Source: Bacillota bacterium | GTDB lineage: Bacteria > Bacillota > SHA-98 > UBA4971 | Direction: 5' to 3' | Length of the DNA: 48,667 nucleotides | NCBI GenBank assembly: GCA_030024085.1 | Contig: JASEJE010000023.1 | Span: 1 to 48,667, forward strand | Shown: positions 17,544 to 26,969 of the stretch, piece after piece | Position numbering within the stretch: position 1 is the first letter of the stretch | How the letters are laid out: the number at the start of each line of letters is the position of its first letter | Position numbers and translations under genes: made by a program | The notes under the pieces: generated by a model | Told to the model about the DNA's origin: nothing | Seen by the model: only the letters and a program-made list of their open reading frames with translations | The model's database searches: none

Positions 17544-17764
17544 CTCCCTCCTTCTCCGGGTTAATCGTCCACATATTCGCCGTGCCCCAGGACGTTCCTC
17601 CCGCCGGTCCCGAAAATTCTCCGCCGAATCATCGGTTACGAAGGAGGATTCTGGGTATGCGAGTAGAAGAATAGCATCGACAATAAAACGGTCGGTGAAC
17701 GAATGAATGCTCTTGTGACTGCATTGCGCATGGTAACGAGCATAGACGCCATACGTCACGTGGG

Positions 17765-17778
17765 TGAACAAATTCGTT
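17765..17778. promoter_or_regulatory. Near-palindrome upstream of ROK2, possible operator
   Basis: GAACAAATTCGTTC (about 17767-17780) is a 14-bp near-perfect dyad about 40 bp before the ROK2 start. A related half, GTGAACGAATG, lies near 17695-17705. The region 17640-17817 is AT-richer than its surroundings. Autoregulation by the ROK protein is inferred only. Confidence 0.35.
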
Positions 17779-17817
17779 CGGGGAACAGACTGAAATCGTC
17801 CAGGGGGGCGTCTTCGG

Positions 17818-19107
17818 ATGAAGGGGCTTCGGACCGGCGACAGGCAACTCATACGGGACCTCAACATGTCCATCGTAATCAGTGCCGTAAGGCGGCACGG
17901 GCCCATCCCAAGGGTGGATATCGCCCGGATGACCACGCTCGGCCGTTCGACGGTGTCGGAGCTCACGGCGCTTCTCTTGAAAGAGGGTTTCATCAGGGAG
18001 ATTGGAAGCCAGGAGCCGGGAGAGAAACGGCGCGCTCTGGGCAGGCGCCCCGTGCTCCTCGAGTTCAACCCGAAGGCCAGGTTCGTGGTGGGGGTCAAGC
18101 TCGCGCCGAGGATGGTTTCGGCCGCGCTGACTGACCTCGAAGCGGATATCCTCGACACGGCGGAGTTGCCGATAGATGAGAAGGCTGGCGAGAAAGCCGT
18201 GCGCCAGCAGGTCTCGAGAGCCATCCGCGAGGTCATGTCGAGGGCAGGCGCGGGTGCCGAGAAGGTCGTGGGCGTCGGTGTGGCCATGCCGGGGATCGTG
18301 GACAACCGCACGGGGGTGTCCATTTCGCCCAGGTTCTTCTTGTGGCAGAACCTTCCCCTCAAGCATCTGCTGGAGGACGAGTTCGGGATACCGGTCTTCA
18401 TCGACAACGACGCCAACGCAGCGGCCCTTGGGGAGAAGTGGCGCGGCAGGGGCCGCGAGGTCGAGAACATGGTCCTGGTGACGGTGGGCATCGGCATCGG
18501 TGGAGGCATCATCATCAACAACCAGTTGTACCGCGGCTTTGCGGCAGGAGCGGGCGAGGTCGGCCACATAACCATCAACGAGGATGGCCCGGAGTGCTCG
18601 TGCGGGAACCGGGGGTGCCTCGAGGCCATGGCCTCTGACGGGGCCATGGAACGCGAGATGCGGCGCCTGGTAGCGACGGGCGCCACGACCTCTGTGCTGG
18701 GCATGGCAGCGGGAGAGCCGGCGAGGATCACAAGAGCCATGATCGTGCAGGCCGCGAAGGCTGGCGATACCGCCGCCATCGAAGTGCTGCGGACGGCGGG
18801 CCAGCACATCGGGGTGGGGCTTGCAAGCATTGTCAACATCCTCAACCCCGAACTCATCGTCGTTGCAGGGGAGGCTGCTCAGGAGGCCGGGGACCTCCTC
18901 CTGCAGCCGATAAGGGAGACCATCGCAAGGCGGTCGATGAGCGTGCTTGCCCAGAGAGTAGAGGTCGTGACGTCGGCTCTCGGCGATAACATTTGGGTCA
19001 CGGGCGCGGCTGCGCTCGTGCTGCAGGACTTCTTTGGGGTTCCCATTTACGAGCGCGGGCAGCCTGTGGCCGCAGTGTCGCTCCCGGAGATCGTCCAGGG
19101 AACGTAG
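17818..19107 (+). CDS. ROK-family transcriptional repressor (ROK2)
   Basis: 429 aa. N-terminal helix-turn-helix (about 18-65: AVRRHGPIPRVDIARMTTLG), then the ROK kinase-like fold with GVGVAMPGIVD, DNDANAAALGEKW, GIGIGGGIIINN and the zinc motif CSCGNRGC. ATG 17818 follows a weak G-rich site. It heads the second carbohydrate locus and ends 102 bp before the GH15 gene, so it probably controls it in response to a sugar. It is related to, but clearly distinct from, ROK1. Confidence 0.9.
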   Translation: MKGLRTGDRQLIRDLNMSIVISAVRRHGPIPRVDIARMTTLGRSTVSELTALLLKEGFIREIGSQEPGEKRRALGRRPVLLEFNPKARFVVGVKLAPRMVSAALTDLEADILDTAELPIDEKAGEKAVRQQVSRAIREVMSRAGAGAEKVVGVGVAMPGIVDNRTGVSISPRFFLWQNLPLKHLLEDEFGIPVFIDNDANAAALGEKWRGRGREVENMVLVTVGIGIGGGIIINNQLYRGFAAGAGEVGHITINEDGPECSCGNRGCLEAMASDGAMEREMRRLVATGATTSVLGMAAGEPARITRAMIVQAAKAGDTAAIEVLRTAGQHIGVGLASIVNILNPELIVVAGEAAQEAGDLLLQPIRETIARRSMSVLAQRVEVVTSALGDNIWVTGAAALVLQDFFGVPIYERGQPVAAVSLPEIVQGT

Positions 19108-19209
19108 CAGGAAGCGGCACGCAAGGCGTCACAGACCATCAGGCGATGCAGGTTCGCGAGGACAGCACAGGAATGCAGGGATCATCAGGGATCATCAGGA
19201 GAGGTTGAC

Positions 19210-20427
19210 ATGCCAATCAAGCCAAGAACACGCGAATCTCTGGTTGAGAGGAGCGTCCGGATCATCAAAGGCAACCAGCACCCATCGGGCGCCTACATCG
19301 CGTCCCCGGCGTTCCCCAACTATGCTTACTGCTGGCTCCGGGACGGGACGTTCACGGCGTACGCCATGGACCTTCTCTGTGAACACGGAAGCGCCCGCGC
19401 TTACCACGTATGGGTTGCAAGGTCCGTCGAGGCGAATCGCGCGATAGTGCTCGAGGCCGTGCGGTCTGCGAGGGCGGGGAGGAAGCCGGACCCGCAGGCC
19501 GTCCTGCCGGCGAGGTTTACCCTGGAGGGTGGGCTCGACGCGAGCGACTGGCCCAACTTCCAGCTCGATGGCTACGGCACGTGGCTCTGGGGTCTTGCCG
19601 AACACGTCCGCCTCACCGGCGACCGGAGTGTTCTCGAGCAAGCGGGAGAAGCGGTCAGCCTTGTCCTCGAATATCTCGCGGCTGTCTGGATGATGCCGAA
19701 CCACGATTGCTGGGAAGAGCACGGCGACCAGGTACATACCTCGACCCTCGCGTGCCTGGCCGGGGGCGGCGCGCACTTCGCCGCGCTGGCGGAGGACCCG
19801 AAGGCAGGGGCACTGGCGGAGGAGATCAGGGAATACATCCTTGGGCACAGCGTCGTGGACGGACGGCTGGGCAAGTTCTGCAATGCCGACGCCGCTGTTC
19901 AGAGTGGACCGCGGGCAAATCCGGTCGGTGCTGGAGGAGCAGGAGGCCCCGCTGTTCTGGTGGGCGAAGGCGACGGCGGACGCCGCCGCGATGAGCGTCG
20001 GCGGGCTGATCTGGGCCGGGAGGTTGACGCGAGCCTCCTATGGGTTGCGGTACCATTCAGGGTGCTGGACCCGCTCGACCCGAGGATGACCCGGACTGTC
20101 GAGAAGATCGAGCGCGACCTGGCGAGAGGCGGCGGGGTTCGCCGTTACGCAACCGACACTTACTACGGCGGCGGGCTGTGGCTCCTGCTCTCGGCCTGGC
20201 TCGGCTGGTATTACTGTCGGGTGGGGCGCCTTGCTGAGGCGGCATCGTGCCTCGACTGGCTCGAGGCGCAGGCCGATGAGGAAGGCCTCATGCCCGAGCA
20301 GGTGAGCGTGGACCTGATCGAACCCGCTTGCTACCAGCCATGGGTCGATCGGTGGGGCCCGGTCGCCAAGCCGCTTCTGTGGTCACACGCAATGTACCTC
20401 GTGTTATGGCACGAGCTTCACGGTTAG
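19210..20427 (+). CDS. GH15-family glucoamylase-like glycoside hydrolase
   Basis: 405 aa, no signal peptide, so cytoplasmic. N-terminal NQHPSGAYIASPAFPNYAYC and WLRDG, the WEEHGD acid region (about 168-173), VDASLLW, RYATDTYYGGGLW and PEQV (about 361, likely catalytic base) match small bacterial GH15 enzymes, which release glucose from alpha-glucans or oligosaccharides. ATG 19210 follows AGGAGAGG. Oddity: about 19890-20016 reads as Gly/Arg-rich sequence (GPRANPVGAGGAGG) in frame, while another frame of the same stretch has the high-GC third positions of real coding DNA. This suggests an inserted or doubly frameshifted segment just before VDASLL, so activity is uncertain. Confidence 0.82.
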   Translation: MPIKPRTRESLVERSVRIIKGNQHPSGAYIASPAFPNYAYCWLRDGTFTAYAMDLLCEHGSARAYHVWVARSVEANRAIVLEAVRSARAGRKPDPQAVLPARFTLEGGLDASDWPNFQLDGYGTWLWGLAEHVRLTGDRSVLEQAGEAVSLVLEYLAAVWMMPNHDCWEEHGDQVHTSTLACLAGGGAHFAALAEDPKAGALAEEIREYILGHSVVDGRLGKFCNADAAVQSGPRANPVGAGGAGGPAVLVGEGDGGRRRDERRRADLGREVDASLLWVAVPFRVLDPLDPRMTRTVEKIERDLARGGGVRRYATDTYYGGGLWLLLSAWLGWYYCRVGRLAEAASCLDWLEAQADEEGLMPEQVSVDLIEPACYQPWVDRWGPVAKPLLWSHAMYLVLWHELHG

Positions 20428-20480
20428 GTGCACGGTCAGGCGAGTGGAACTTCGAACCTGTGGACGGGGGGTGTAGCAGC

Positions 20481-21365
20481 ATGTATGCCGGGCGGGGCGG
20501 AAGAAGAGCCCTGACCATCGCTGTCTTCCTTCTACCGACAATCGTCGGGTTTGTGCTGTTCAGCCTCACTCCGATCTTGCGCTCGCTGTACTTGAGCTTC
20601 ACGTCATGGGACATCCTCCAGCCGGCGGAGTGGGTTGGCACCGAGAACTACCGGCAGCTCTTGACCAGTGACGAGTTCTGGAGGGTGATGGGGAATACGG
20701 CTGAGTACATCGTCCTGTACATCCCCCTGATGCTGGTCTCGTCTCTTGCTGTCGCCTCTCTTCTCAACAGGCGATTTCGAGGCGTGCTGGTGTACAAGGT
20801 CCTGTTCTTCTTGCCCGTCCTTACGTCGTGGGTGGCGGGTTCGCTCATCTGGCGCTGGATCCTGAACTACAAGTACGGCATCGTCAACGCGCTTCTGGGG
20901 TTCGTGGGCATAAAGGGTCCTGCCTGGCTCGATGACAGGCTGTGGGCTATGCCCGGGATAGTGCTCGCCAGCGTCTGGAAGGACGTCGGGTTCTTTGGTC
21001 TGATATTCCTCGGGGCGATCAAGGGCATCAACACCGACTACTACGAGGCCGCCGCGATCGACGGCGCCACGCCCTGGCAGCGGTTCAGGCACATCACTCT
21101 GCCGCTCGTGTCGCCCACCACGTTCTTCGTGCTGGTGACCTCCATCATCAACTCGTTCCAGGTCTTCGCCCAGGTCATGATCATGACCGACGCGGGGCCG
21201 GCCGGGGCAACCCAGGTGATCATCGAGCGCATATACCGTTATGCGTTTCAGTTCTACAAGATGGGCTACGCTTCGGCGCTCTCGTGGATCCTCTTCGCCA
21301 TGATCTTCATTGTCACCTATGTGCAATGGCAGTTCCAGAAGAGGTGGGTGACGTATGATGCGTAG
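20481..21365 (+). CDS. Sugar ABC transporter permease, MalF/UgpA type
   Basis: 294 aa with six membrane segments. The EAA loop is GINTDYYEAAAIDGATPWQR followed by FRHITLPLVSP. ATG 20481 has a G-rich site (GGGGGGTG, about 20466-20473) at good spacing; the sequence before it overlaps the end of the GH15 gene and is not permease-like. It ends by overlapping the next permease by 11 bp, a sign of translational coupling. Confidence 0.92.
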   Translation: MYAGRGGRRALTIAVFLLPTIVGFVLFSLTPILRSLYLSFTSWDILQPAEWVGTENYRQLLTSDEFWRVMGNTAEYIVLYIPLMLVSSLAVASLLNRRFRGVLVYKVLFFLPVLTSWVAGSLIWRWILNYKYGIVNALLGFVGIKGPAWLDDRLWAMPGIVLASVWKDVGFFGLIFLGAIKGINTDYYEAAAIDGATPWQRFRHITLPLVSPTTFFVLVTSIINSFQVFAQVMIMTDAGPAGATQVIIERIYRYAFQFYKMGYASALSWILFAMIFIVTYVQWQFQKRWVTYDA

Positions 21366-22197
21366 AGCCATCGTCGCACTCAGGACGGTTTCGTTCTACC
21401 TGGTCATCTCAGCGGTGGCCTTTGGGATGATCCTGCCATTCCTCTGGATGATCAGCACATCGCTCAAGGAGCACGAGGCCGTCATGATCCTGCCCATCCG
21501 CTGGATACCTGAAAGGGTGAGCTTCCAGAGCTATCGGGACATATTCTCCATCTCGACGATGGTGCCTTTCCACAGGGCGGCGCTGAACAGCCTCCTCGTT
21601 TCGATCATGGCGACCTTCGTCACGCTCGCCTCGACTTCCATGGCTGCCTTCGCCTTCGCCAAGCTGGACTTCAGGAACCGCGACCGGCTGTTCCTGGTAT
21701 TTCTCGCAACGATGATGGTCCCGGGCGCCGTGACGATGATCCCCAACTATCTCGTGCTGCGCAGCCTGCGCCTGCTCAACACGTTCACCGGGCTCGTGCT
21801 CCCGTCCATTTATAACGCCTGGGCGCTGTTCCTGCTCAGGCAGAATATCAAGGCTATCCCCGAAGCGTACTTCGAGGCCGTGCTCGTCGACGGCGGGACA
21901 GCGTTCACGATGTACCGCCACATAGTGCTGCCCCTGGCAAAGCCCATCCTCGCCACTCTGGGGGTGCTGACGTTCATGGGGACGTGGAACGACTACCTCT
22001 GGCCGCTCATCGTGCTGTCGGACCCGAGCAAGATGACCCTCACCCTTGCCCTCAACAACCTGAACGCCAGGTGGGGGGAGCACTGGGAGATGCTGATGGC
22101 CGGGAACCTCGTGTCCATGGTTCCCATCATAATCGTGTATCTCGCGGCTCAGAAGTACTTCGAAACGGGGATCACCGTGGGCGGCTTGAAGGCCTGA
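21355..22197 (+). CDS. Sugar ABC transporter permease, MalG/UgpE type
   Basis: 280 aa, six membrane segments, EAA loop IPEAYFEAVLVDGGTAFTMY then RHIVLPLAKP. It overlaps the upstream permease by 11 bp; two ATGs in a row (21355, 21358) are possible starts. It works with the preceding permease and the binding protein at 22337. No ATPase is encoded nearby. Confidence 0.92.
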   Translation: MMRRAIVALRTVSFYLVISAVAFGMILPFLWMISTSLKEHEAVMILPIRWIPERVSFQSYRDIFSISTMVPFHRAALNSLLVSIMATFVTLASTSMAAFAFAKLDFRNRDRLFLVFLATMMVPGAVTMIPNYLVLRSLRLLNTFTGLVLPSIYNAWALFLLRQNIKAIPEAYFEAVLVDGGTAFTMYRHIVLPLAKPILATLGVLTFMGTWNDYLWPLIVLSDPSKMTLTLALNNLNARWGEHWEMLMAGNLVSMVPIIIVYLAAQKYFETGITVGGLKA

Positions 22198-22336
22198 GTG
22201 AGATCGATGCGTCCTCTGTGCGGAAGGCAGGTGATGTCCGGGAAGCGACGATAGTGCGTCCCATCGTTTGAGGTCGGTTGTGACTGGACCAAACTCGAAG
22301 CCAGTTAGGCGCCCCACATGAAAGGGAGGGAAAGAC

Positions 22337-23587
22337 ATGTTCACCCGCAGGGCATTGCTTGTTCTGGTGTGTTTCGCGCTCGTACTGAGCTTATCCGGCA
22401 GCATCCTGGCCGCGAAGAAAGTCGTGATAACCTACGGCAACTTCTCGGCGGGGAAAGACAACGAGCCCACGCTTAACGCGATGAAGGCTGCATTCGAGAA
22501 GGCTCACCCAGACATCGAGGTCAAGCTGCAGAGCACCGGATACGGCGAGTACTTCAGGGTCATTCAGACGCAGGTAGCCGGGGGCACTGCACCCGACTGC
22601 TACGAGCTGAACTACGAGAACTTCGTGACGTTCGCTGCGAAGAACGTGCTCACAGACCTCGGGCCGCTCTTCCAGTCCGCCGGAATGGACTTCGACGCCT
22701 ACGACGAGAACGCCCTCAGGGCTTTCAACTACAAAGGGAAGCAGTTCGGCGTGCCCGTGAGCTACTCGGTGGTGCTGCTATTCTACAACAAGGACCTCTT
22801 CGACAAGGCGAAGGTTCCCTATCCCACCAACGACTGGACCTGGAAGGACGTCATCGAGGCGGGCAAGAAGATCAGGGCCCTTGGCGACGATATCTTCGGG
22901 ATCATCCAGGGTGTGCACTTCTGGGAGTTCTACAAGGTCATCGAGCAGAACAACGGAAGCCTCTTCAACGCTGACCACACGAAATTCACGGTGAACTCGC
23001 CGGAGAACGTGGAAGCCCTGCAATACATGGTTGACAAGGTGATCAAGTACAACATCGAGCCGACCCAGGCCCAGAAGTCCAATCAGGGCGACTGGGATCT
23101 GTTCTCCGCAGGCAGGGCAGGGATGCTCATCACTGGCAACTGGGCCTTCACCTACATGAAAGAGAACGCCAAGTTCCCCTGGGACGTGGTGGTGGAGCCC
23201 GGGAACAAGCGAAAGGCCTGTCACTTCTTCTCGAATGGACTTGTGATAAACAAGGCCAGCAAGAACAAGGATGCTGCTCTCAAGTGGATCAAGTGGCTGA
23301 GTTCCAGCAGGGAGTCATGCACGCTCCGGGTGAACGCTGCCTGGGAGACCCCGCCCATATCCGACCCGGAGATAATCAAGCTGTATACGTCGCAGACGCC
23401 GCCCGATAACCGCAAGGCCGTCTTTGAGTCTCTGAAGTACCTTGTAACGCCACCGGTGGTGGAGCAGTTCAACGAAATGGCGCAGATCATCGACGTGCAA
23501 TTGCAGAAGGCCCGCGACGGTGAGAAAACGCCCAAGCAGGCCCTGGACGACGCCCAGAAGGAATTGGAGCAGAAGATCAAGCTATAG
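22337..23587 (+). CDS. Sugar ABC transporter substrate-binding protein (SBP3)
   Basis: 416 aa solute-binding family 1 protein. Residues 1-25 are a signal peptide (LVLSLSGSILAA) without a lipobox cysteine. The mature part starts KKVVITYGNFSAGKDNEPTL; GTAPDCYELNYENF and FSAGRAGMLITGNWAF are typical of the family. AAGGGAGGG lies just before ATG 22337. It follows the two permeases by 139 bp and is only distantly like SBP1 and SBP2. A glucan-derived oligosaccharide substrate is inferred from GH15 and GH31 on either side. Confidence 0.9.
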   Translation: MFTRRALLVLVCFALVLSLSGSILAAKKVVITYGNFSAGKDNEPTLNAMKAAFEKAHPDIEVKLQSTGYGEYFRVIQTQVAGGTAPDCYELNYENFVTFAAKNVLTDLGPLFQSAGMDFDAYDENALRAFNYKGKQFGVPVSYSVVLLFYNKDLFDKAKVPYPTNDWTWKDVIEAGKKIRALGDDIFGIIQGVHFWEFYKVIEQNNGSLFNADHTKFTVNSPENVEALQYMVDKVIKYNIEPTQAQKSNQGDWDLFSAGRAGMLITGNWAFTYMKENAKFPWDVVVEPGNKRKACHFFSNGLVINKASKNKDAALKWIKWLSSSRESCTLRVNAAWETPPISDPEIIKLYTSQTPPDNRKAVFESLKYLVTPPVVEQFNEMAQIIDVQLQKARDGEKTPKQALDDAQKELEQKIKL

Positions 23588-24064
23588 GGCTATAGGCCCT
23601 GGAGTTTCGCAGAAGGTCGCTCTCCAGGCTGCGACGGTGTAGCCACGTGTTGGCGCGACCGGGCGTCCCGGCCGCACGAAACCTCCGGCTGCACGAAACA
23701 AGCCAGAGCGAGTCATGTGGCGTGCCGGCTCCGTCGCCTGGCTGCGGGCGGCGGAGCCGAGCCTGCGCCATGGCCGTCTGTTGGCCGGTGGCTGAGCCTG
23801 GTCGCGCCCGGGGGGCAATCATGCGGTCCAGTCCAGGGCGGCCTGGGCCGCAACTGCACCACGTGCAGGTTTGCGCATGTCTCGTGCCGTGTCAGGGGCT
23901 GCCGCTGTTGCGCTCGCGGGACCGTGCGCCGGGCAAGCGCCAGTAGCCCGGCACGCACGGGCAGACCGGTGAGACCCGCGAGCCCATGCACCTGACTGTG
24001 CCGCAGTGCTTCATGACATCGAATCGATTGGGTTTCCGGGGCTACCTGAAGTGAGGTGCTTGGA
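23588..24064. other. Intergenic region of 477 bp between SBP3 and GH31
   Basis: A short hairpin AGGGC-TATAG-GCCCT (23586-23600) overlaps the SBP3 stop, without a T run. The rest is GC-rich with no ORF whose composition resembles its neighbours. I see no repeat-family copy and no clear promoter. Confidence 0.4.
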
Positions 24065-26851
24065 ATGCCAGACGGAAGCTTGCCTTCAATCTGCCACGTT
24101 CCGACGGGATACTGTCCGCGCGACGGAGTCATTTGCGTTCGATCCCCGCGCCAGCCTGTGGGCGGCGAGTTCGTTCACGTAAGAGCCGAGGTCCGGGAGA
24201 ACCTCGCTCGGGAGCGGGTGGTGTTGCGCTGCACGTGCAACGGCCGGGAGGGGGAGGTGCCAGGTCGCAAGATCCGCGACCACCATGCCACACGGACGGG
24301 ACTATTCGACCTGCCGGGCAAGGATCGGGGGCCAGTGGAATACTTCCTCTTTGAGCTCGGCCGCTTCGCTGCGGGCGACGAGGTGGAGTACGTGATTGAG
24401 GCGGGGACCGGTGCCCCGAAGGCCACCTGCGGGCCATTCAGGTTCACGGTGGACGGCGTGTACTCGGCCGGCCCGGACGCGACGATCTACCCCACAGCGA
24501 GGGGCGTGATGGCTGATTTCGGCCCCACGGGCCCGTATCGGCCCGCGCTCGAGCTCGCATTCATCGGCGGGCGCCTCCATGCCACGTGCTACCTGGACGG
24601 GGCTGGCATCGCTGATGCGGTGTCCGGGGGCGGTGCCGTGGCATCGCACGCCTTCGCCGATGAGGCGGCGGGCGCGCGCGTCGAGGTGCGTGCGCGTCCG
24701 TTCGCGTTCACGGTGAAGGACTCGAAAGGCCGCGTGCTCTTCGGGTCGCCGCCGGGGGGTAGGTTCATCGGCTGGCGGGGCACACCTTCAGGCGTTGCTC
24801 GCTCATTCGACCTTCGCATTGAGAGCACGGCCGAGCATTACTTCGGCTTCGGCGAGCGCTTCGATTCGCTCGACCAGAATGGCCACGAGCCCGACGTCTG
24901 CGTGGTGAACCCCTACACCCATCAGGGCAGCCGGACCTACATGCCGGTCCCCTTCTTCGTCACAGAGCGCGGCTATGGGATCTACGTGAGGACCGACCGC
25001 TACGTTTGCTTCAGGATGGCGCCGCGCCTGCCAGGCACCCTGTCCATCGCGGCTCAGGCCGACCCAGACGACCCTCGCCTCGACCTTGTGCTCCTATTTG
25101 GCCGCCCCGGGTCGGTGGTAAGGGAGTTCACCCTCTTCACAGGTCAGCCAGCACTGCCGCCGAAGTGGGCATTCGGCCCGTGGATGTCGAGCAACCCGTG
25201 GAACACCCAGCGCGAAGCGGAGGAACAGGTGGAGACCACGACTCGCCTCGATATCCCCGCGACCGTCCTCGTGCTCGAGGCATGGTCCGACGAAGCGACC
25301 TTCTACGCCTTCAACGATGCCGTATACGAGCCGAGGGCGGGGGAGCACGAGCTCAGGCTCGAGGACTTCTCCTTCCCATCCGGCGGAAGGTGGCCAGACC
25401 CGAAAGGCATGGTAGAACGGCTACACGCCCGCGACATCCGACTCATCCTCTGGCAGATTCCGGTCCTCAAGGGCTTCTCGCGGCACGAGAACAGGCAGCA
25501 CGAGATGGACGAGGCGTATGCGATCGAGCGCGGGTACTGCGTGCGCAACGCCGACGGCACCCCCTACAGGATCCCAGACGGCTGGTTTGCGGGAAGCCTC
25601 ATCCTGGACTTCACGAACCCCGAGGCCCGCAGGTGGTGGTTCTCGAGGCGCCGCTATCTCATCGACGATCTCGGGGTCGATGGCTTCAAAACCGACGGCG
25701 GCGAGTTCGTACTGGATGAGAGCGTTCGGTTCCATGACGGCAGCTCGGGCGCTGGTATGAGGAACCGTTACCCGCTCTCGTATATCCAGGCTTACCACGA
25801 GTTCATGGGCCCCGGGCGGATCACCTTCAGCCGCTCCGGGTTTACAGGCGGACAGCGATTTCCCATGTACTGGGCGGGTGACCAGGTTTCGACATTCGAC
25901 GAGTTCCGCGCGGTCCTTACGGCGGGCCTCAGCATCAGCCTCTCGGGCAACCCCTTCTGGGGCTTCGATATCGGCGGGTTTTCCGGGGATGTCCCCACGG
26001 CGGACCTCTTCATCCGCGCATTCCAGATGGCGGCGTTCAGCCCAATCATGCAGTACCACGCTGAAAGCCGCGGGCGAGAAAACCGCGATCGCACCCCCTG
26101 GAACGTGGCAGCTCGCACCGGCGATGAACGGGTTGTGCCGATCTACCGGCACTACGCGTGGGTCAGGATGAACCTCCTGCCATACATCTACAACGAAGCT
26201 AGCCACGCCGCGACGTCCGGTGAGCCGCTCATGAGGGCTCTCTTCCTGGATTTCCCGGACGACCCGGAGTGCTACAGGCTCGACGATGAGTACATGTTCG
26301 GCAGGGACATCCTGGTCGCCCCTGTCCTTACGGAACAGGCACGGGAAAGGCGTCTTTACCTGCCCAGCGATGGCGAAGGCGACGACGGCGGCTGGCTCGA
26401 CTTCTGGACTCTCGACGAGGTCCGCTACGGCTGGCATGAGCGCTACCCGTGCGACCTCGACACGATCCCCGCGTTCGTGCGAAAGGGCGCGATCATCCCG
26501 CTCAACCTAGGCGACGATTTCGCGCTGGGCTGCCCTACCGGGGGGAGCGGGACAGCATACAACCACCTCACGTTTCTAGTGACTGGGCAGATTACCAGAC
26601 CCTGGCTATTCTGCGACGGTGAGGGAGGTGACGAGGGAAACGTGCTTCAATTCTCCCCTACAGACGAGGGTCTCAGGGTGACACAGGTGAGGGGTTCGCT
26701 CTCTGGGATTCACCTCCTCCTGGTCAAACCGGAACGTGTGCTAGGCCGGCTTGCCGGGGGAGACGCACGCTCCGTCGCGTGGGGCAGGCCGGGCACGAGC
26801 CTGCGGTTGGTGCGGATCGCCGGTCCTGAGCTCAACAGCGTCACTAAGTGA
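24065..26851 (+). CDS. GH31-family alpha-glucosidase/alpha-xylosidase
   Basis: 928 aa, no signal peptide. Residues 1-130 form an extra beta-rich N-terminal domain that I cannot name; then come the GH31 N-domain and the barrel: KWAFGPWMSSNPW, LEAWSDEATFY, DGFKTDGGEF (nucleophile Asp about 544), YWAGDQVSTFD (acid/base Asp about 605) and NPFWGFDIGGF, with a C-terminal beta domain. It hydrolyses alpha-linked oligosaccharides; the exact linkage cannot be read. ATG 24065 is 6 nt after GAGGTG (24053-24058); GTG 24056 overlaps that site. The 3' end reads ACTAAGTGAGGGTTC, a repeat-end-like sequence. Confidence 0.9.
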   Translation: MPDGSLPSICHVPTGYCPRDGVICVRSPRQPVGGEFVHVRAEVRENLARERVVLRCTCNGREGEVPGRKIRDHHATRTGLFDLPGKDRGPVEYFLFELGRFAAGDEVEYVIEAGTGAPKATCGPFRFTVDGVYSAGPDATIYPTARGVMADFGPTGPYRPALELAFIGGRLHATCYLDGAGIADAVSGGGAVASHAFADEAAGARVEVRARPFAFTVKDSKGRVLFGSPPGGRFIGWRGTPSGVARSFDLRIESTAEHYFGFGERFDSLDQNGHEPDVCVVNPYTHQGSRTYMPVPFFVTERGYGIYVRTDRYVCFRMAPRLPGTLSIAAQADPDDPRLDLVLLFGRPGSVVREFTLFTGQPALPPKWAFGPWMSSNPWNTQREAEEQVETTTRLDIPATVLVLEAWSDEATFYAFNDAVYEPRAGEHELRLEDFSFPSGGRWPDPKGMVERLHARDIRLILWQIPVLKGFSRHENRQHEMDEAYAIERGYCVRNADGTPYRIPDGWFAGSLILDFTNPEARRWWFSRRRYLIDDLGVDGFKTDGGEFVLDESVRFHDGSSGAGMRNRYPLSYIQAYHEFMGPGRITFSRSGFTGGQRFPMYWAGDQVSTFDEFRAVLTAGLSISLSGNPFWGFDIGGFSGDVPTADLFIRAFQMAAFSPIMQYHAESRGRENRDRTPWNVAARTGDERVVPIYRHYAWVRMNLLPYIYNEASHAATSGEPLMRALFLDFPDDPECYRLDDEYMFGRDILVAPVLTEQARERRLYLPSDGEGDDGGWLDFWTLDEVRYGWHERYPCDLDTIPAFVRKGAIIPLNLGDDFALGCPTGGSGTAYNHLTFLVTGQITRPWLFCDGEGGDEGNVLQFSPTDEGLRVTQVRGSLSGIHLLLVKPERVLGRLAGGDARSVAWGRPGTSLRLVRIAGPELNSVTK

Positions 26852-26857
26852 GGGTTC
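26845..26857 (+). repeat. Solo repeat terminus at GH31 stop codon
   Basis: TAAGTGAGGGTTC matches the outer end of R2/R3. It overlaps the GH31 stop (TGA 26849-26851). No arm or core follows in the next 110 bp. Confidence 0.4.
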
Positions 26858-26969
26858 GCCAGACTGTCGATATGTGACAGAGTAGCACCGGGCCGGCCAC
26901 GCTCAGGGTGACACGGTCTGGTGGTGCGTTTTGACCACGCTCTGGCGGCCACCACGCAGCACTGCCCTG

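Noticed and set aside
17484-18857. Long - strand open frames opposite ROK2
   Set aside because: ROK2 has complete family motifs on the + strand; the antisense products are low-complexity shadows.
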